Below the pieces are notes generated by a model. The model did not search any database, had not been told where the DNA came from, and saw only the letters and a program-made list of their open reading frames with translations. 64,000 bases of DNA, taken from positions 70,482,941-70,546,940 of the forward strand of contig CM057467.1 in assembly GCA_030035585.1 (NCBI GenBank), in the 5' to 3' direction. Shown one piece after another: positions 10,226 to 22,213 of this stretch. This DNA comes from Dugong dugon (taxonomy: Eukaryota; Chordata; Mammalia; Sirenia; Dugongidae). Each line of letters begins with the position of its first letter. Within the stretch, counting starts at the first letter, position 1. The translations under genes were made by a program, and so were the position numbers.

Positions 10226-11339
10226 GAAAGTTCTCTCTCAATTCTAAGACTCTTTGTTAGTTTCAAAAGAAATTACAGCCCTAATTCAAGGTTTACTATA
10301 TTTATGCTATACAAGCATGTATATAAACACTAAATGTGCATCAAATCAAGCAACAAATCATTTGAGTTTTCCACCTATAAAATAAGCAGGTTGGACTAGA
10401 CTATCACTAAGTTCCTAAACTCCTTTTTCCAAGATACCATACAGAAAATTGTGGAAGATATAAAGGCATGATCCCTATCTCAAGTTTACATTATAACGGG
10501 AAAAACATATTCAAATAGAACAGCCTTCTTGAAGAAAACAAAATCAACATTCAACAGATATGGAATTTTTAATTACCATTAATAAACTATTTTCCGGGAA
10601 CACTGGATAGAATATATGCCACCCCAAGGATGTATAATGTCCACTAAACTTCCAAAAAAAATGCAGAAGACTGAAGCATATTATCCTACAATGTCGAATG
10701 CCATGTGAAACATAGTAGTTTTTCTTTACACATCCTAAGTAGATAGATAGAATTTAAACCTAAGAGAACTGATTAGGGAATAACTCCTTTTATGTAACCT
10801 AAATTCTCAAACTTAAGAAATCTTCATAATGATATAACTACCTCTTTGTTAGCTGAAAGGACCTATAGGTAAAGAACAACTTTGCAACCCAACTCTATGA
10901 GACACACTGAAAGTTCAGAAGTGAGATGAGGTAGAAAAGGACTGGAAAAGGAAGACAAATTTCCACAGGGGAGCACCTGTCAGAGACCATTACCCAGAAA
11001 CATCATCCTGTAGGGGACAGAGCAACTGCTCACTCTCTTTCTGCTCATAGTCAGCTGATCACTATAAAGTATCACTGCAACAACCCAACAGCTGTGACAC
11101 AGAATAGGAGCATAAACCCAGATGTGAAAACCATTCCTTAAGTGATTCTCAACCCTGCTTTTGGCTTATGCTTATACTGAGATAAATCTACTGCCTATCA
11201 AGTCTGATACTGGGGTCAAAGAGTGCAATGACTGGGACACCAGATGCCTGATCTCATCAGAACCATCTGATTATGCAGTGTGCATCCATCTAGACTTCCT
11301 TACCGCTCTTGAGGATGGTGACCTGCTGACCCTCAGATG
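10226..11339. other. intron, unique sequence
   Basis: No exon with EMSY phase, no RNA gene and no confident repeat is seen in this stretch. It is AT-rich with only short open frames. Confidence 0.5.
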
Positions 11340-11890
11340 TCTTTCCCCACAAGTCATTCAATAAATATTTACTGGACACCTACTACATGTTAGGTACTAG
11401 ATATATACACTTTAGTATTAGATCCAAAGGTATCTCTCTATATGGAAGATTGTGCCGTATGTTTTTACTCTGAAGGGTCTGTACCACACTTTCATAGACT
11501 TGTAAGACCTCTCAGCTAAAAGGAATGTTTAAGTCTGTTTAGTGCTAGATCAATTCTATACCAAAACCTTCACAACAATATCCCCACCAGGCTGGGAGTA
11601 CCAAAGAATTTACTGCTTTCTAAGACAGCTTCCTTCCATCTCTGAACAGCTCTGACAATTAGAAAGGTCTTCCTGTGATTTCTCTCCAGTGGTTCTAGTT
11701 TCCATCCACGTATTCACAGAGACCTTTTCCCTCTTTCATGCAATAGTCCTCGAGATAACTGATGACAGTGCCCGTGTCCCTCCAAACCCAGCCTTTCCCG
11801 TATCTTCTCTCCTCCAGGACAAATATCTAGTTTCCACCAACCATTCCTCATACAAAGTGATTCTCAGATGGCTTACCCACCTACACCATC
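11340..11890 (-). mobile_element. L2 3' tail followed by L3/CR1 fragment (both antisense)
   Basis: At 11355-11405 the text 'ttcaataaatatttactgga' plus 'cacctactacatgttaggta' is the reverse complement of the L2 3' end. From about 11590 to 11890 the sequence resembles antisense L3/CR1: 'gacaattagaaaggtcttcc', 'tggttctagtttccatcc', 'cttctctcctccaggacaaa' and 'accaaccattcctcatacaa'. The second call parallels the fragment at 6665-6912, which covers a different part of the same element type. Confidence 0.65.
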
Positions 11891-12769
11891 TCTTCTAAAC
11901 TCAACCCAAGATGTCTATATCCCTTCTATAATTCAATATGTACCTAACCTCTAAAGTACTGTCATGAAGCCCAAGGTCTTCCCAATATTTAACTGCCTAG
12001 ACAGCATCACACAAAATGTTCCAGGAACTTTAGCTGCCTCAAGACATTCTGCAAAAGAAGGGCTTCACAGTCAAAAAAGTCATTTTACATTATATATTCC
12101 ACTCTTCATCTATCACAATATATATCAGCACAAAATGGCTCTGAAAAGTCTTACAAAAAGTATGTTTTCTTTAACTCAGGTTTATTCCCCTCCCTCACTC
12201 TGACCTATTAAGATGATGCAATTTCAAGAAACATCATCTTAGAAACTGACTTGTGGCCGTCCCAAAGCAATGTCTTTACAGAATGCATTTTTGTATTTGC
12301 CTCATACTTTGTTTCATTTTAAATCCCTACCCTTGGTTTTGTCTCCTTGTTCTCCTCCTTTTTATTTAATATAATCTTGTATTCAATTTATACCTTAAAT
12401 CTTTTGGAAATAAGGCAGAATATAAAGAAATATATACATAGCTCTAATCGCCAGAACTGAGGTGCAGAGAGCAACGTGGTCTCACACCAAAGGCATCTAG
12501 AACTCAATGAGGCTAGCATAAGAGCTGTGGAAGGTATATGACCAAATCTTTAGTAAGTGATTTAGGCAAGTATAGCCTTGATACATTAGGCTTGGTCACC
12601 TAGCTATCTATCAATTATCTAAGCAACAGTCTACGTGTACATCACTTAGAATACCCATTCACAAGATTATGAGGAACTCCAGAAAGGAAACAACATTTTG
12701 GATTCAGGCAACAAATAAGAGTCTATAAGGCTGATGCTTATATACTCTATGCCACAGTCATTATGGTTG
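11891..12769. other. intron, no recognised element
   Basis: AT-rich sequence in which I see no exon, structured RNA or assignable repeat. Confidence 0.5.
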
Positions 12770-13065
12770 CCAACTCAGGGCTAGCTAGCCTCTTTGCTAA
12801 ATACAGGATATATAAAAATGAATATGATCCTTGCCCTTGAAAAGCTAGTAGCCTAGTGGAGATGAAAACAATTATAATAAGTAAACCAAAAACAGTACAA
12901 AATAAAATGGTCAATGTTAAAACAGCTGGTAGTACAAAGCAATATTGGGACCATAGTGCGTAAGGAGTGATTAACCCTCTGAAGGTAATCAAGAAAAGCC
13001 TTACAACAGAGTGATGATGAAGACTTCTATTCTAGTTTGTGAGGAGATAGTTCAGGAATAAGGAA
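12770..13065 (-). mobile_element. L2 LINE fragment (antisense)
   Basis: The order of blocks is antisense L2: 'atgatccttgcccttgaaaa', 'gctagtagcctagtggagat', an A-rich interval, then 'aagaaaagccttacaacaga'. Divergence is high and there is no coding capacity. Confidence 0.65.
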
Positions 13066-13589
13066 CTGGGCCTAACCTGCTCATTCATGGGGGGAGAGGA
13101 TAAAAGGAGGAAGTTTAGATGTAATTTTAAGGGAATCAAGTGGAATCAAGGGATTCCCTTGGCATAAAATATACATATTATAGGAATTTTATAAGGGAAG
13201 TCATCAGAAAAACAACCTCATGTCAGAAAAAGGTTGATTCTTCCTTGCAGTAGAATGCCAGCTATTATTTGTAGAAAGAATGACAAACTTTAGAAAATCA
13301 TCAGTGGAGACTAAAACTAGTGGATAAACGTTTGATGAGGAACATGATATTTAGATAGTCTTAAAATATCTCCTCACAAATTACTATTGATCTCAGAGAC
13401 AAATATTTAACTTCACAATGGAGAAAACTCAGACATGTCATCTTAACTAAATGATAGAAGTTAACGGCATCAATATTTGGACAAACTGACATGTGCCTCC
13501 TGATATAATAAAACTGAGGACACATCACCACATCTGTGGAATTCCTACTAAATCTAATCATGAGGAAACATCAGACAATATCAATTAAA

Positions 13590-14335
13590 AGGGACAGTCT
13601 GCATAATAAGTAGCCTAGAGTCTTCAAAAATGTTAAGGTCAAGAAACACAAAGAAAGGCTGAGGGCCTAGTCCACGTTAAAGGAGAATAAAGAACCATGG
13701 CAGTTAAATGTAGCTAAATGCAATGTATGATCATGAACTGGATCATGAACAAGAGGAAAAAAGCTATAAAGAATACTACTGGACAACTCGTAGTTCTATA
13801 TGGACTGTAGATCACATAATAATAACAATGTTAGATTTCCTAACTTTGATAATTGTACCTTGGTTATGGAGAGAATAAAGGAAAAAAGAAAAAGAAAACA
13901 TTGCCATCAAGTTGATTCCAACTCATGGCAACCCCATGCGCTACAGAGTACAACTGTTCCATAGAGTCTTCTTGGCTATCATCTTTACAGAAACAGATTG
14001 CCAGGCCTTCCTTCCATGGTACTGCTGGGTGGGTCCGAACCACCAACCTTTAGATTAATAGCCAAATGCAAACTGCTTGTGCCACCCCAGGACCTTCCAT
14101 GAAGAGAAATAATCCTTAGGAAATACAGACCTACAAATTTAAGTTTTCAGGGGTAAAGGAATATTATGCTTGCAACTTGCTCTCAAATAGTTAAGAGACA
14201 GAGACAAAGAAAATAGGGCACAAAGTATACAAGTCACGAATCTATGTAAACACTATGCACAGGAATTCTTTTTACTATTCCTGCCACTTACAAAGTTTGA
14301 AATTACATCAAAAGTAAAAGTTACTTAAGAAAAAA
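13590..14335 (+). mobile_element. L1M-type LINE 3' UTR, split by an AfroSINE
   Basis: The segment has the order seen in L1MC/L1ME 3' UTRs: 'agaaacacaaagaaaggctg', 'gaaccatggcagttaaatgt', 'gatcatgaactggatcatga', 'ttgataattgtaccttggtt', then after the SINE 'ccttaggaaatacagaccta' and 'aacttgctctcaaatagtta'. Its two halves flank the AfroSINE at 13877-14095, so the L1M is older. Confidence 0.75.
13877..14095 (-). mobile_element. AfroSINE (long variant, antisense)
   Basis: The tail module reads 'gccatcaagttgattccaac' and the tRNA-like head, on the minus strand, lies near 14030-14090 ('caccaacctttagatta'). This variant has a central segment 'atcatctttacagaaacag' and 'gattgccaggccttccttcc' that the ~165-nt copies lack. 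It is inserted into the L1M 3' UTR. Confidence 0.85.
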
Positions 14336-15344
14336 AAAGGAAAAAAGGGGATGAAAACTACAAAGCAATGTAAAGAAAAAACGGACAGCTATGTAGCATC
14401 TATATTCCCAGTAATTATGGCCCTTGTATAATTTAAAAACCAGCATGATTTTAGACTGACCAAAACCTTAATCCCCTTGTCTTTAAATCACAACATATAT
14501 AATCCTACCCCCCTGGCTTTGTGAGAATATACTAAGAAGCTATACAAGGATATGAGGGGAAGGACAAACTCAGATTATAAAAAACTGGCTTTATAGTCAA
14601 CTATATTAGATATGCCTATTCAGAATTGTGAAAATTCTCAGTATTACAGAATATTTTTAAAAGAAACAATACACAATGAAAGATAGAGAATAAGTACAAA
14701 TAGATGAAATCATATATAAATTACAAAAGAGCAGAAAACCTCACACATAATCACTTCTCTAAAAACAGCCAAACATTTATCCCTTCTTAGAATGAAAACT
14801 GAAGAATCACTAATGATAATGGCACGTTTGAGAAGTATTGATTGTCTTACAGGTCCCTTAGGAAAGGACTAGCAATTTCAAAGTATAACCTGAGATTATG
14901 TATAGAGATCTCTACTGTTTGTGTCCCCCTTTAGCACGGATGCATACACTAAACATTTTACCTGATTTCTATGAAAAAAAAAAATTTCTCAAGGGCAAAA
15001 AAAAAAAAAAAAAGCTAGAATTATTCAAGGAGCTAGACTCAAAAATAAAAGAGGATAAAGCAGCTGATCTGTTAAACTAAGAGTGGAATCTGTAAATATT
15101 AAATCAGTAAGTTTAAAAGAAATTATTAGAGAATAAGCATCACTCCACTGCAACCAGCACATAAACTGATTCATAATCAATATAGAATGACAAAGTGAAT
15201 TTTAGCAAACTGATTCAGAAAATATTACTATCTTAATAACATGTTGAAGAAAACTATCCACTTTCTGAAATGAGTGGCATATTGTTTGTTAAAAATCAAC
15301 ATTTTTATTTTTAATTCATGAATTTTTGGGGACCATTTCAAAAG
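14336..15344. other. intron, AT-rich; poly-A tracts only
   Basis: No exon or assignable repeat is visible. A-tracts occur near 14330-14346 and 14998-15013. Confidence 0.5.
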
Positions 15345-15464
15345 CTACCTACTTCATGAAGCTCTTTCTCATCATCTTCTCACTAGAGTGCAAACTTTCA
15401 GCCTTTGGGTTTTTTGGGTTGTTACTAATAAAATTCTACCTAAAACTGGAGAGTCCCCCCCCCC

Positions 15465-16460
15465 CACTTTAATTAATTGTACTTTAGATGAAGGTTTACA
15501 GAACAACTTAGCTTCTCATTAAACAGTTAGTACACATATTGTTTTATGACATTCGTTAACAACCACACAACATAGCAACACTCTCCCCTTCTCAACCTCA
15601 GGTTCCCTATTACCAGCTTTCCTGTCCCCTCTTGCCTTCTTGTCCTTGCCCCTAGGCTGCTGTGCCCATTTAGTCTTGTTTTGTTTTATGGGCCTGTCTA
15701 ATCTTTGGCGGAAGGGTGAACCTCAGGAATGACTTCAGTAGTGAGCTAAAAAGGTGTCTTGGGGCCACAGGCTCAGGGTTTCTCTAGTCTCTGTAAGACC
15801 AGTAAGTCTGGTCTTTTTTTGTGAGTTAGAATTTTGGTCTACACTTTTCTCCAGCTCTGTCCAGGGCTCTCTATTGAGATCCCTGTCAGAGCGGTCAGTG
15901 GTGGCAGCCGAGCACCATCTAGTTGTGCTGGACTCAGTCTGGTAGAGGTTGTGGTAGCTCTGGTCTATTAGTCCTCTGAACTAATCCTTCCCTTGTGTCT
16001 TTGGTTTTCTTTATTCTCCCTTGCTCCAGATGGGGTGAGACCAGTGGTGCATCTCAGATGGCTGCTCACAAGCTTTTAAGAACCCAGATGCTACTCACCA
16101 AAGTAGAATGTAGACCATTTTCTTTATAAACTATGTTACGCCAGTTGAGCTAGATGTTTCCCGAGACCACAGTCCCCATGGCCCTCAGCCCAGTAAATTC
16201 AGTCCCTCAGGGAGTTTGGTTGTGTCTATGGAGTTTCCAGAAACCCTGGTGGCACAGTGGGTAAAAGCTGGGCTGCTAACCAAAAGGTCGGCAGTTCAAA
16301 TCCACCAGGCGCTCCTTGGAAACCCTATGGGGCAGTTCTACTCTGTCCTGTAGGGTTGCTGTGAGTCAGAATTGACTCGACAGCAACAGGTTTGTTTTTT
16401 TTTAATGGAGTTTCCATGCGCTTGCCTTGGACAACTTGTGCTGGCTTCCCCAGTACCTAA
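15465..16460 (-). mobile_element. elephant-type L1 3' UTR, antisense, 5'-truncated
   Basis: This is the reverse complement of the 3' UTR at about 40000-40815, down to the terminal block (here 'aattgtactttagatgaagg', there 'ccttcatttaaagtacaata'). Shared blocks include 'cttgttttgttttatgggcc', 'gagcaccatctagttgtgct' and 'aagcttttaagaacccagat'. The 5' truncation lies close to 'cttccccagtacctaat'. An AfroSINE has inserted within it at 16240-16404. No ORF2 sequence is present. Confidence 0.88.
16240..16404 (+). mobile_element. AfroSINE with 12-bp target-site duplication
   Basis: Sense copy: the tRNA-like head is 'tggcacagtgggtaaaagct' with a B-box-like 'ggcagttcaaatcc', then 'gcgctccttggaaaccctat', the tail 'ttgactcgacagcaacaggt' and a T-rich end. 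It is flanked by the perfect direct repeat atggagtttcca at 16228-16239 and 16405-16416. The element sits inside the antisense L1 3' UTR and is therefore younger than that L1. Confidence 0.93.
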
Positions 16461-16625
16461 TACTAGAGCTTTATGTGCGCATTTTTACCCCCTATTCTAG
16501 ATATTAAGTTCCTAGAGGTCAAGAACTAGACTTTATTCAACCTCTGTAGGGTCAAGCACAATGTACACAGTATAATCTAGTAAGTGGTTGTCAAACTGAA
16601 TTAATGGAATAATCAGCAATTTGAC

Positions 16626-17592
16626 CCATGTAAGACCAATCTGGAAAGATTCCAGATTTAGAAGTTAATAATAATAGTGTTTGCACAATATGAACAATTT
16701 ATATTAGAAACGTGAAGGCTAAGAAAACACTCGAGAGAGGATAATGAGGAAGCAAGAGAGAGAAGGAGTGAGTGAGGAATGAGCAAGGAAAGATAAAGAG
16801 CTCTGCCTAGATGTATCAGAATGTATAAGCATAGGTATAAATATACCACCTGACAATAAAGGCAGTTGAGATAAGTGACAGATGTGAGTACTAGGTTTGT
16901 AGATCTCAAAGCCTATGATCATGAGTTTATTTCAAGAGATTTCCCAAAAGAAGAATAACATGATTAAAATAGCACTAAGGACAAAGAGCTACCCAGCTGG
17001 AGAGTCTAGCTTCATAGCTCCCTCCTTGTAAGTCGGATGACCATACAATTATCATCTAAACTGGGATACCTCTGAGTGAAAGGGGGTGCCATTAATAATT
17101 ATGCTAGTACACAGGTATAAATTAGGATTGTCCCATGCAACTTGGAATGTATGCTCACCCTACTTACAGTCCATTTTAGCCCACCTCTGGCCACCTTGAT
17201 TCTTTCGCAAGGTTCAGCAACAATCACTTCAAAAGGCTATATTCATTTTCTGGCGTACTTCTTCCCCTACTTACCCAAACCAAACAAGAAGAATATGAGA
17301 ATTACCATCTGGGAATCATGGCTGTGTCTAGTTTAACAGTACCTACCTGACAAAATCATCATCTTAAGTTTACCAATTATTTAATGAGTACAAGCCATGC
17401 AGGAAAGAATGGTAAGCCTTACCAAAAAAAAAAAACTTCAGCCATTGACTTAATATCAAACAAAAGAAATCAAAAGAATCAACAAATTAAAACATAAAAA
17501 TCCGTTTTGAAACTCCTAGATGCAATTCTATTTTAGTACTAGGGCACTATGTCAGTAGTAATTATGTAAATCAGAAGCAAAATGGATCTTAC
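16626..17592. other. intron, no recognised element
   Basis: AT-rich intron next to the acceptor-distal side of the 199-nt exon. I see no repeat family or exon here; short minus-strand open frames near 16660-16920 look accidental. Confidence 0.5.
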
Positions 17593-17791
17593 CTTGGGAA
17601 CTTTGGGAGGACTCTGTAGAAGAGGAACTACTATCTGTGTAACTCTGTGGTTCTTCTTTTCCCTCCTGAATAGATGAATTACCAGCCTCTGCTACCCTGG
17701 ATGCTTGCTGTAATGTTTCTGTTACCAGCTGCCTTGTTTGTTCACTAACAACTGTAGCTTGAAACGTCACTGGTTTGGGTTTAATAAGAAC
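17593..17791 (-). CDS. EMSY: EMSY exon (199 nt): VLIKPKPVTFQATVVSEQTR...
   Basis: Acceptor TTCTTCTAG precedes 17791 in phase 0 and donor CCCAAG|GTAAGATC follows 17593 in phase 1. The product runs VLIKPKPVTFQATVVSEQTR, then QLVTETLQQASRVAEAGNSS and IQEGKEEPQSYTDSSSSSTE, ending SSQSSQ plus the first base of Asp. The polar Ser run (SSSSSTESSQSSQ) is a low-complexity acidic/serine tract typical of the central region of this protein. Ser replaces an Asn of the human protein near EEPQ-YTD, from memory. Confidence 0.97.
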
Positions 17792-18084
17792 CTAGAAGAA
17801 AAGTGGAAATGATATCCAAATGAAATTTTAGAGCACTATTTAAAATGTTAAACTTCTAGGTCATGAACTAATATTTTCCAGACATGGAAACCAGCATTCT
17901 GTCCATTTATCATGCTTTGGGCATAGCACTGTTCATGAAAGACTAATTCAATCTATGGACAAATTACAGTTAAGCCACATACAACTTTTTAAGTGGTACA
18001 TGCCAGATCGCAACAACCATGATTCTGACAAGAGCTTCTGCCCCTATTTTTTGTTGCCTAAAACGACTTTAGAAGTCATTTTAC
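17792..18084. other. intron, no recognised element
   Basis: Short AT-rich intron part between the 199-nt exon and an LTR-like fragment. No feature is visible. Confidence 0.5.
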
Positions 18085-18310
18085 AGCTGTAGGATGTATA
18101 GTAGGATGATAGCCACAAGCTAAGGATGGCAGAACAGAAAGACACAAGGAGCCTAGATTCCCACCAGGAATTTCTGAGCCACAATATCCGCCCAGTATTG
18201 CCTCCCTTTGAACTTTTATTAGCGTAATAAAAATAAACCCCTAATTTGCTTAAGGCACTATTCTTCTGGTTTCTTTCTATTAGCAACCAAAGGAGTCCTA
18301 ACTGACAAAC
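18085..18310 (+). mobile_element. LTR-like repeat end (family uncertain)
   Basis: The order 'tgatagccacaagctaagga', 'tggcagaacagaaagacaca', 'aggagcctagattcccacca', a Thr/Leu-poor AT block with 'aataaaaataaaccc' (polyadenylation-like) and 'gcaaccaaaggagtcctaac' resembles the 3' half of an ERVL/MaLR-type solitary LTR. It is non-coding, and the family assignment is by general pattern only. Confidence 0.4.
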
Positions 18311-19464
18311 CTGTACAAAGTAAACTTGCTTGAGACCTAAGGCATCTTTGAAGAAAACCCCAGAGGAACACTGATTTAGACAACTATTAGAAGCAACATG
18401 GAATGTTGTGGATCAACTTCCTCGCAAAGGTTAAAACAATAGGCAATGAAACTAGTGAAATGGGAGAAAATTTTCAAACTGGGCAATTCCATTTAAAAAT
18501 GTGGACTCTTTGAGTTGACTTCAGTTGGGTCCATGGAAGAAAAATGTTAACTCACCACAATTACTTTTATTTCAACCATATATAAGATTCTAAACCTTTT
18601 CAGACTCAATATTAAGTTACTCAATTCCAAGAATTCAAGAATGAAAACATAGCCTGTACTTATACATATGATGGAGAAAACAAAATTGTTACTGATGAAA
18701 ATCAATAGGCAATTTGGACAGCTGTCTTATTTCTAATTACAAAATTTGTTTTTAGATATATAAACTATTTGGCTATGATTCTAAGGGAACAGATTCTTAA
18801 GGCAAATTATTAGTTTATAGGTAAATTAATACTTTTTACAAAAATTCTAGGGTAGCATTTCTCAACCAAAGTTCTAAACACTCATTGATACTGCTCCATT
18901 TGATGTTCTCAGAAAAGCAGTTAAATACCTGCAAAATAAACGGCAGCCTAGCAAATAAGATTAAATTCTGAGCCTCAAATTCCCAAGCAAAATTCGGGAA
19001 AAGTTCCTTTATTTTCTATTTATTAAAAAATGAACAGATCTCTAGCTTTTCCATACTTTAGTGTTCAAGTGAAGCAGATTTTATAAGTAAATTAAATGCT
19101 TTTGAAGGCCATGTTAGCTTATAAAAAGTAAATACTTTTCTTTGAGAGATTCTGAGTAACTGTCATCCTCCCTTAACCATTTACTCTCCAAGTAACAATA
19201 TGGACTTTCAGCAAATTTTATTCCAGGAGGACTCTTTCTCCAATCTTTGTTGATGGCATGACCCAAATATTTAGAAATCTAGAAAGTGCTGAAGAGAGAA
19301 ACACAGGTTTTGAAATTAGATAAATACACATTCAATTCTAAGTTTTAACAACCTGATATTTTTCTTAAGATTACCAATCTCTTCCTTCATATTTCTTCCT
19401 GGAAGTTTTAGGAATTTATAAAATATACAAAAGCCAAGAAAAATCACCAGATCTTATAGCTTAC
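18311..19464. other. intron, no recognised element
   Basis: AT-rich sequence between the LTR-like fragment and the 174-nt exon. I see no exon, RNA gene or confident repeat. Confidence 0.5.
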
Positions 19465-19638
19465 CTGTGTTTTCCCTTGCTGTCCATAAACAATTTTTGT
19501 TGGGATGATTTTAGCTGCTGGTTGAACTGTGGAACCTATTCCTTTTGGCTGAGTTACAATCATTTTGGTGATGGGTCTTGTAGCAGTGATGATAGCTGGT
19601 TTTGTTCCTGTTGGCACTGTCTGAATAGTCTTCTCTCC
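19465..19638 (-). CDS. EMSY: EMSY exon (174 nt): GEKTIQTVPTGTKPAIITAT...
   Basis: Acceptor TCAATTTAG and donor CACAG|GTAAGC, phase 0 at both ends (58 codons), so it can be skipped in frame. The product is GEKTIQTVPTGTKPAIITAT, RPITKMIVTQPKGIGSTVQ, PAAKIIPTKIVYGQQGKTQ. The Thr/Val/Ile/Pro-rich, Lys-bearing composition is like the neighbouring exons. Regular TK-I and PTK-I motifs recur across these exons and resemble degenerate internal repeats. Confidence 0.97.
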
Positions 19639-21354
19639 CTAAATTGAAGTCAGTGATTACATGAGAAATTCAGATGCACTTAAATGATAAATCACATTTT
19701 AAATTACTTAAAAACCAATTACAGAATGGTTCTACCAGGATGATGAGAAAAAGACTGTAGACTATATGACAAAGTACAGTTTCTAGGTGATCAAAAACCC
19801 TAGACTTGGTTGAAATGACCTTAGAAGTCATCTCACCAACTTTCTGTCCAAAGAATTATTTCTTGATGAGTGAATTTTTAAAAAAAAAATCATCTCATGT
19901 AAGAATATTATACTGTCCCATTCATACAATATATATAGTAAAATAGAATCAGAAAATTCTGAAGACTATACACTAAAATGTTAACAATGACTATCTCTAA
20001 GAATTGGGACTATAGGTCTCCCTTTTATACACATACATATTAATGTTTATTTTCTAATTTATCTGAAAAGAACATAAATTAAAAAAAAAATTACTGTGTA
20101 ATATACCAGTAGCTAAATGTACACACAAATAATAAACTCCCTAAATTCCCCAAATATGAAATTATAAGAATATATAGTGGAATGTCTCTGTGAAAAAGTC
20201 TGGGAAAGAGATTAAATCAGCAGAGATAATAACATTCTAAGGTTATATGGAAAAATAGGAAGGAAAATCTTAAGGAGCTTCCCCACATTTTACTACTAGT
20301 ATGCTACTAATATCACTTTAGTCTATTAACTAAACAGCTTAAGTCCATTAACTTTTCACCATTTTCTGCATTTTTGTCTGCTTTATTCTTAAGGTATCAT
20401 TTTACGGTCATTCATGGACTTAAGTCTTTTTACTTGAACTTAACCAAAATAAGTTCAAATACAGTGACTTTACTAAATTATTAAAATTATAAATTTAAAT
20501 CCATAAAATTAAAGAGGGAATTAAAGGATCATAAATTTCTCACCTTATCAGTTTTTCCTAATTTTTAGCCATCATCATCTAAATATACAGCCATCTCAAC
20601 TTAGTAAAGCATCCCGGGAAACTGGCAAAAAGCAATCACTCCATGAAAATGAGCTAAATATGATTACAAATCTCCTAAATTTAACTATCTGCTATATTTA
20701 CCTAAAGAAAATAAGAGGTGTCTGCCAATCATGTGGTTACTTATTTCCACACACACTCCCTTCACAGCAACATCTCTGGAAACCAGAGCTCTAGCTCATT
20801 TGACAAGAGCCGCTAGTTTGCAAGTGGGCATGTCTCTCAAATAGCTCACCAGGCCCTGTCCAAGTATCATAACCCATATAAAGCTAATCAAAACCAATTA
20901 ACAGTTATTTTTTTAAAAAGCTGTTCTGATATGTGTGAGGGGCATGCACAGGTGAGCAAGTAGTGAATACAGGTGCATATGCATCATATATACCTAACCA
21001 TATGATTACACACAACTCTTTGATCTATGTGACCCTAAGACCTAGGGTACATGGCATCCCCTCTTGTATATCAAGTTCTGTGGAACTTCAAACCATACTT
21101 TAAAGGGTTCTCAAAATCTGAATTCTAACCCCGGCTTTACTTTTGGCTTACTCAGTGAACTCAGGCTACGAATAATCCAAGTTTTCCCATATATTGAAAA
21201 AATCTAATGCTGGGCCTGTACCAGCATTGTAAGGAATGTAATACCTAAGAAGCTTTTAGGAAATCTACTTAAATGAAATATAGCGTTCTATTTTCTAACA
21301 AAGTCAGGCAAGGTAGGTACACTACCAAGCCTAAACAGTTAGTTTAGCACCAAG
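19639..21354. other. intron, AT-rich, no confident element
   Basis: A short segment near 19800-19850 ('ttgaaatgaccttagaagtc') resembles the start of an ancient MIR3/L3-type repeat but is too eroded to call. The rest is AT-rich single-copy-looking sequence. Confidence 0.5.
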
Positions 21355-21590
21355 AGTAGTAATAATAAGAAAACCATTTACTGAGGACTTCCTATGTGCC
21401 AAGTACCTTTCTAAGCACTTTCAAAACAGCTACCAGTTACTAAACAACCTTACTGGTAGATACTATCATCTCCAATGTGCTAATGAGGAAATTAAGGATT
21501 AGAAAGGTTGAATAAATTACCAAAGGTCAAACTACTACAATACTAAGAGACAAAACCTAGGTTTGTCTAACTCCAATGAGTTTAACTAGT
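21355..21590 (-). mobile_element. MIR SINE (antisense)
   Basis: Reads as reverse-complement MIR: 'ttactgaggacttcctatgt', 'gccaagtacctttctaagca', 'agatactatcatctccaatg', 'gctaatgaggaaattaagga', 'ttaccaaaggtcaaac'. It lies in the 2.4-kb intron between the 137-nt and 174-nt EMSY exons. Confidence 0.8.
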
Positions 21591-22076
21591 CTGCTCAAAT
21601 GCCTTCAGAATTATAACTAAATCAATTATTTACTTGATATATATATTTTTAACTAGCTCAAAGAAGTAAAAATGAAAGTAACAAATGCCCATAAATTGAT
21701 TTGGTTTTAATCCCAAATATTTCTCTTTTCCCAGCCTAAATTAAATACTAGGTCAATATTTATTGGCCATAAGCAGGAATAAAATCATCTTCTAACAGGG
21801 ATCTCCCTCTAGTTAAGCTGAGTGAAGTTCTCCATCTGGAACCAAGCTAAGCATCTAAATTATGGTCACAAACATCCTAGCGATAAGCAACACATTTTAG
21901 AAATTACTGTGGAAATGGCATCAGTAGGTGGTGTATCTAGTTATTACATCACAGCAGCGGTAAATCAAGCCATTCTGGCCATTGTGGGGTTCTGAAGTCT
22001 TTAGGTAAATATTTGTATAGCTGGTCTTTAAAATCCTCAGTGGACTGCTGAGTCCGCAGTTCAAGCTCTTACTTAC

Positions 22077-22213
22077 TCCAGCATTTAGCAATGTTGTGAC
22101 AACATTTTTGCCCGGGAGGCCTTGAATGGTCGTTCCTTTTCCTGTAGTCTTTTGTACAACAATCACATTGGGCTTGGAAGTCATTGGGATTGTAGTGATT
22201 TTGGTAGTTGTTC
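22077..22213 (-). CDS. EMSY: EMSY exon (137 nt): (G)TTTKITTIPMTSKPNVIVVQ...
   Basis: Acceptor CTTCTCTAAG and donor GCTGGA|GTAAGTAAG, the latter a strong consensus. The leading GA completes the Gly codon from the previous exon. The product is TTTKITTIPMTSKPNVIVVQ, KTTGKGTTIQGLPGKNVVTT, LLNAG, ending in phase 0 and joined to GEKTIQ. It is basic and Thr/Val-rich. The length agrees with the human exon as I recall it. Confidence 0.97.

Larger units (their letters stand above)
15345..16625 (+). mobile_element. L2 LINE fragment split by L1 and AfroSINE
   Basis: Before the antisense L1 the text 'cttcatgaagctctttctca' resembles the L2 region upstream of its 3' UTR. After the L1, 'ttaagttcctagaggtcaag' and 'tgtagggtcaagcacaatgt' resemble the L2 3' end. 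I infer one L2 interrupted by the insertion at about 15465-16460. Confidence 0.5.

Noticed and set aside
16240-16404. AfroSINE head as a tRNA gene
   Set aside because: It has A- and B-box-like motifs but no complete cloverleaf, and the same head recurs in ten dispersed copies with target-site duplications.
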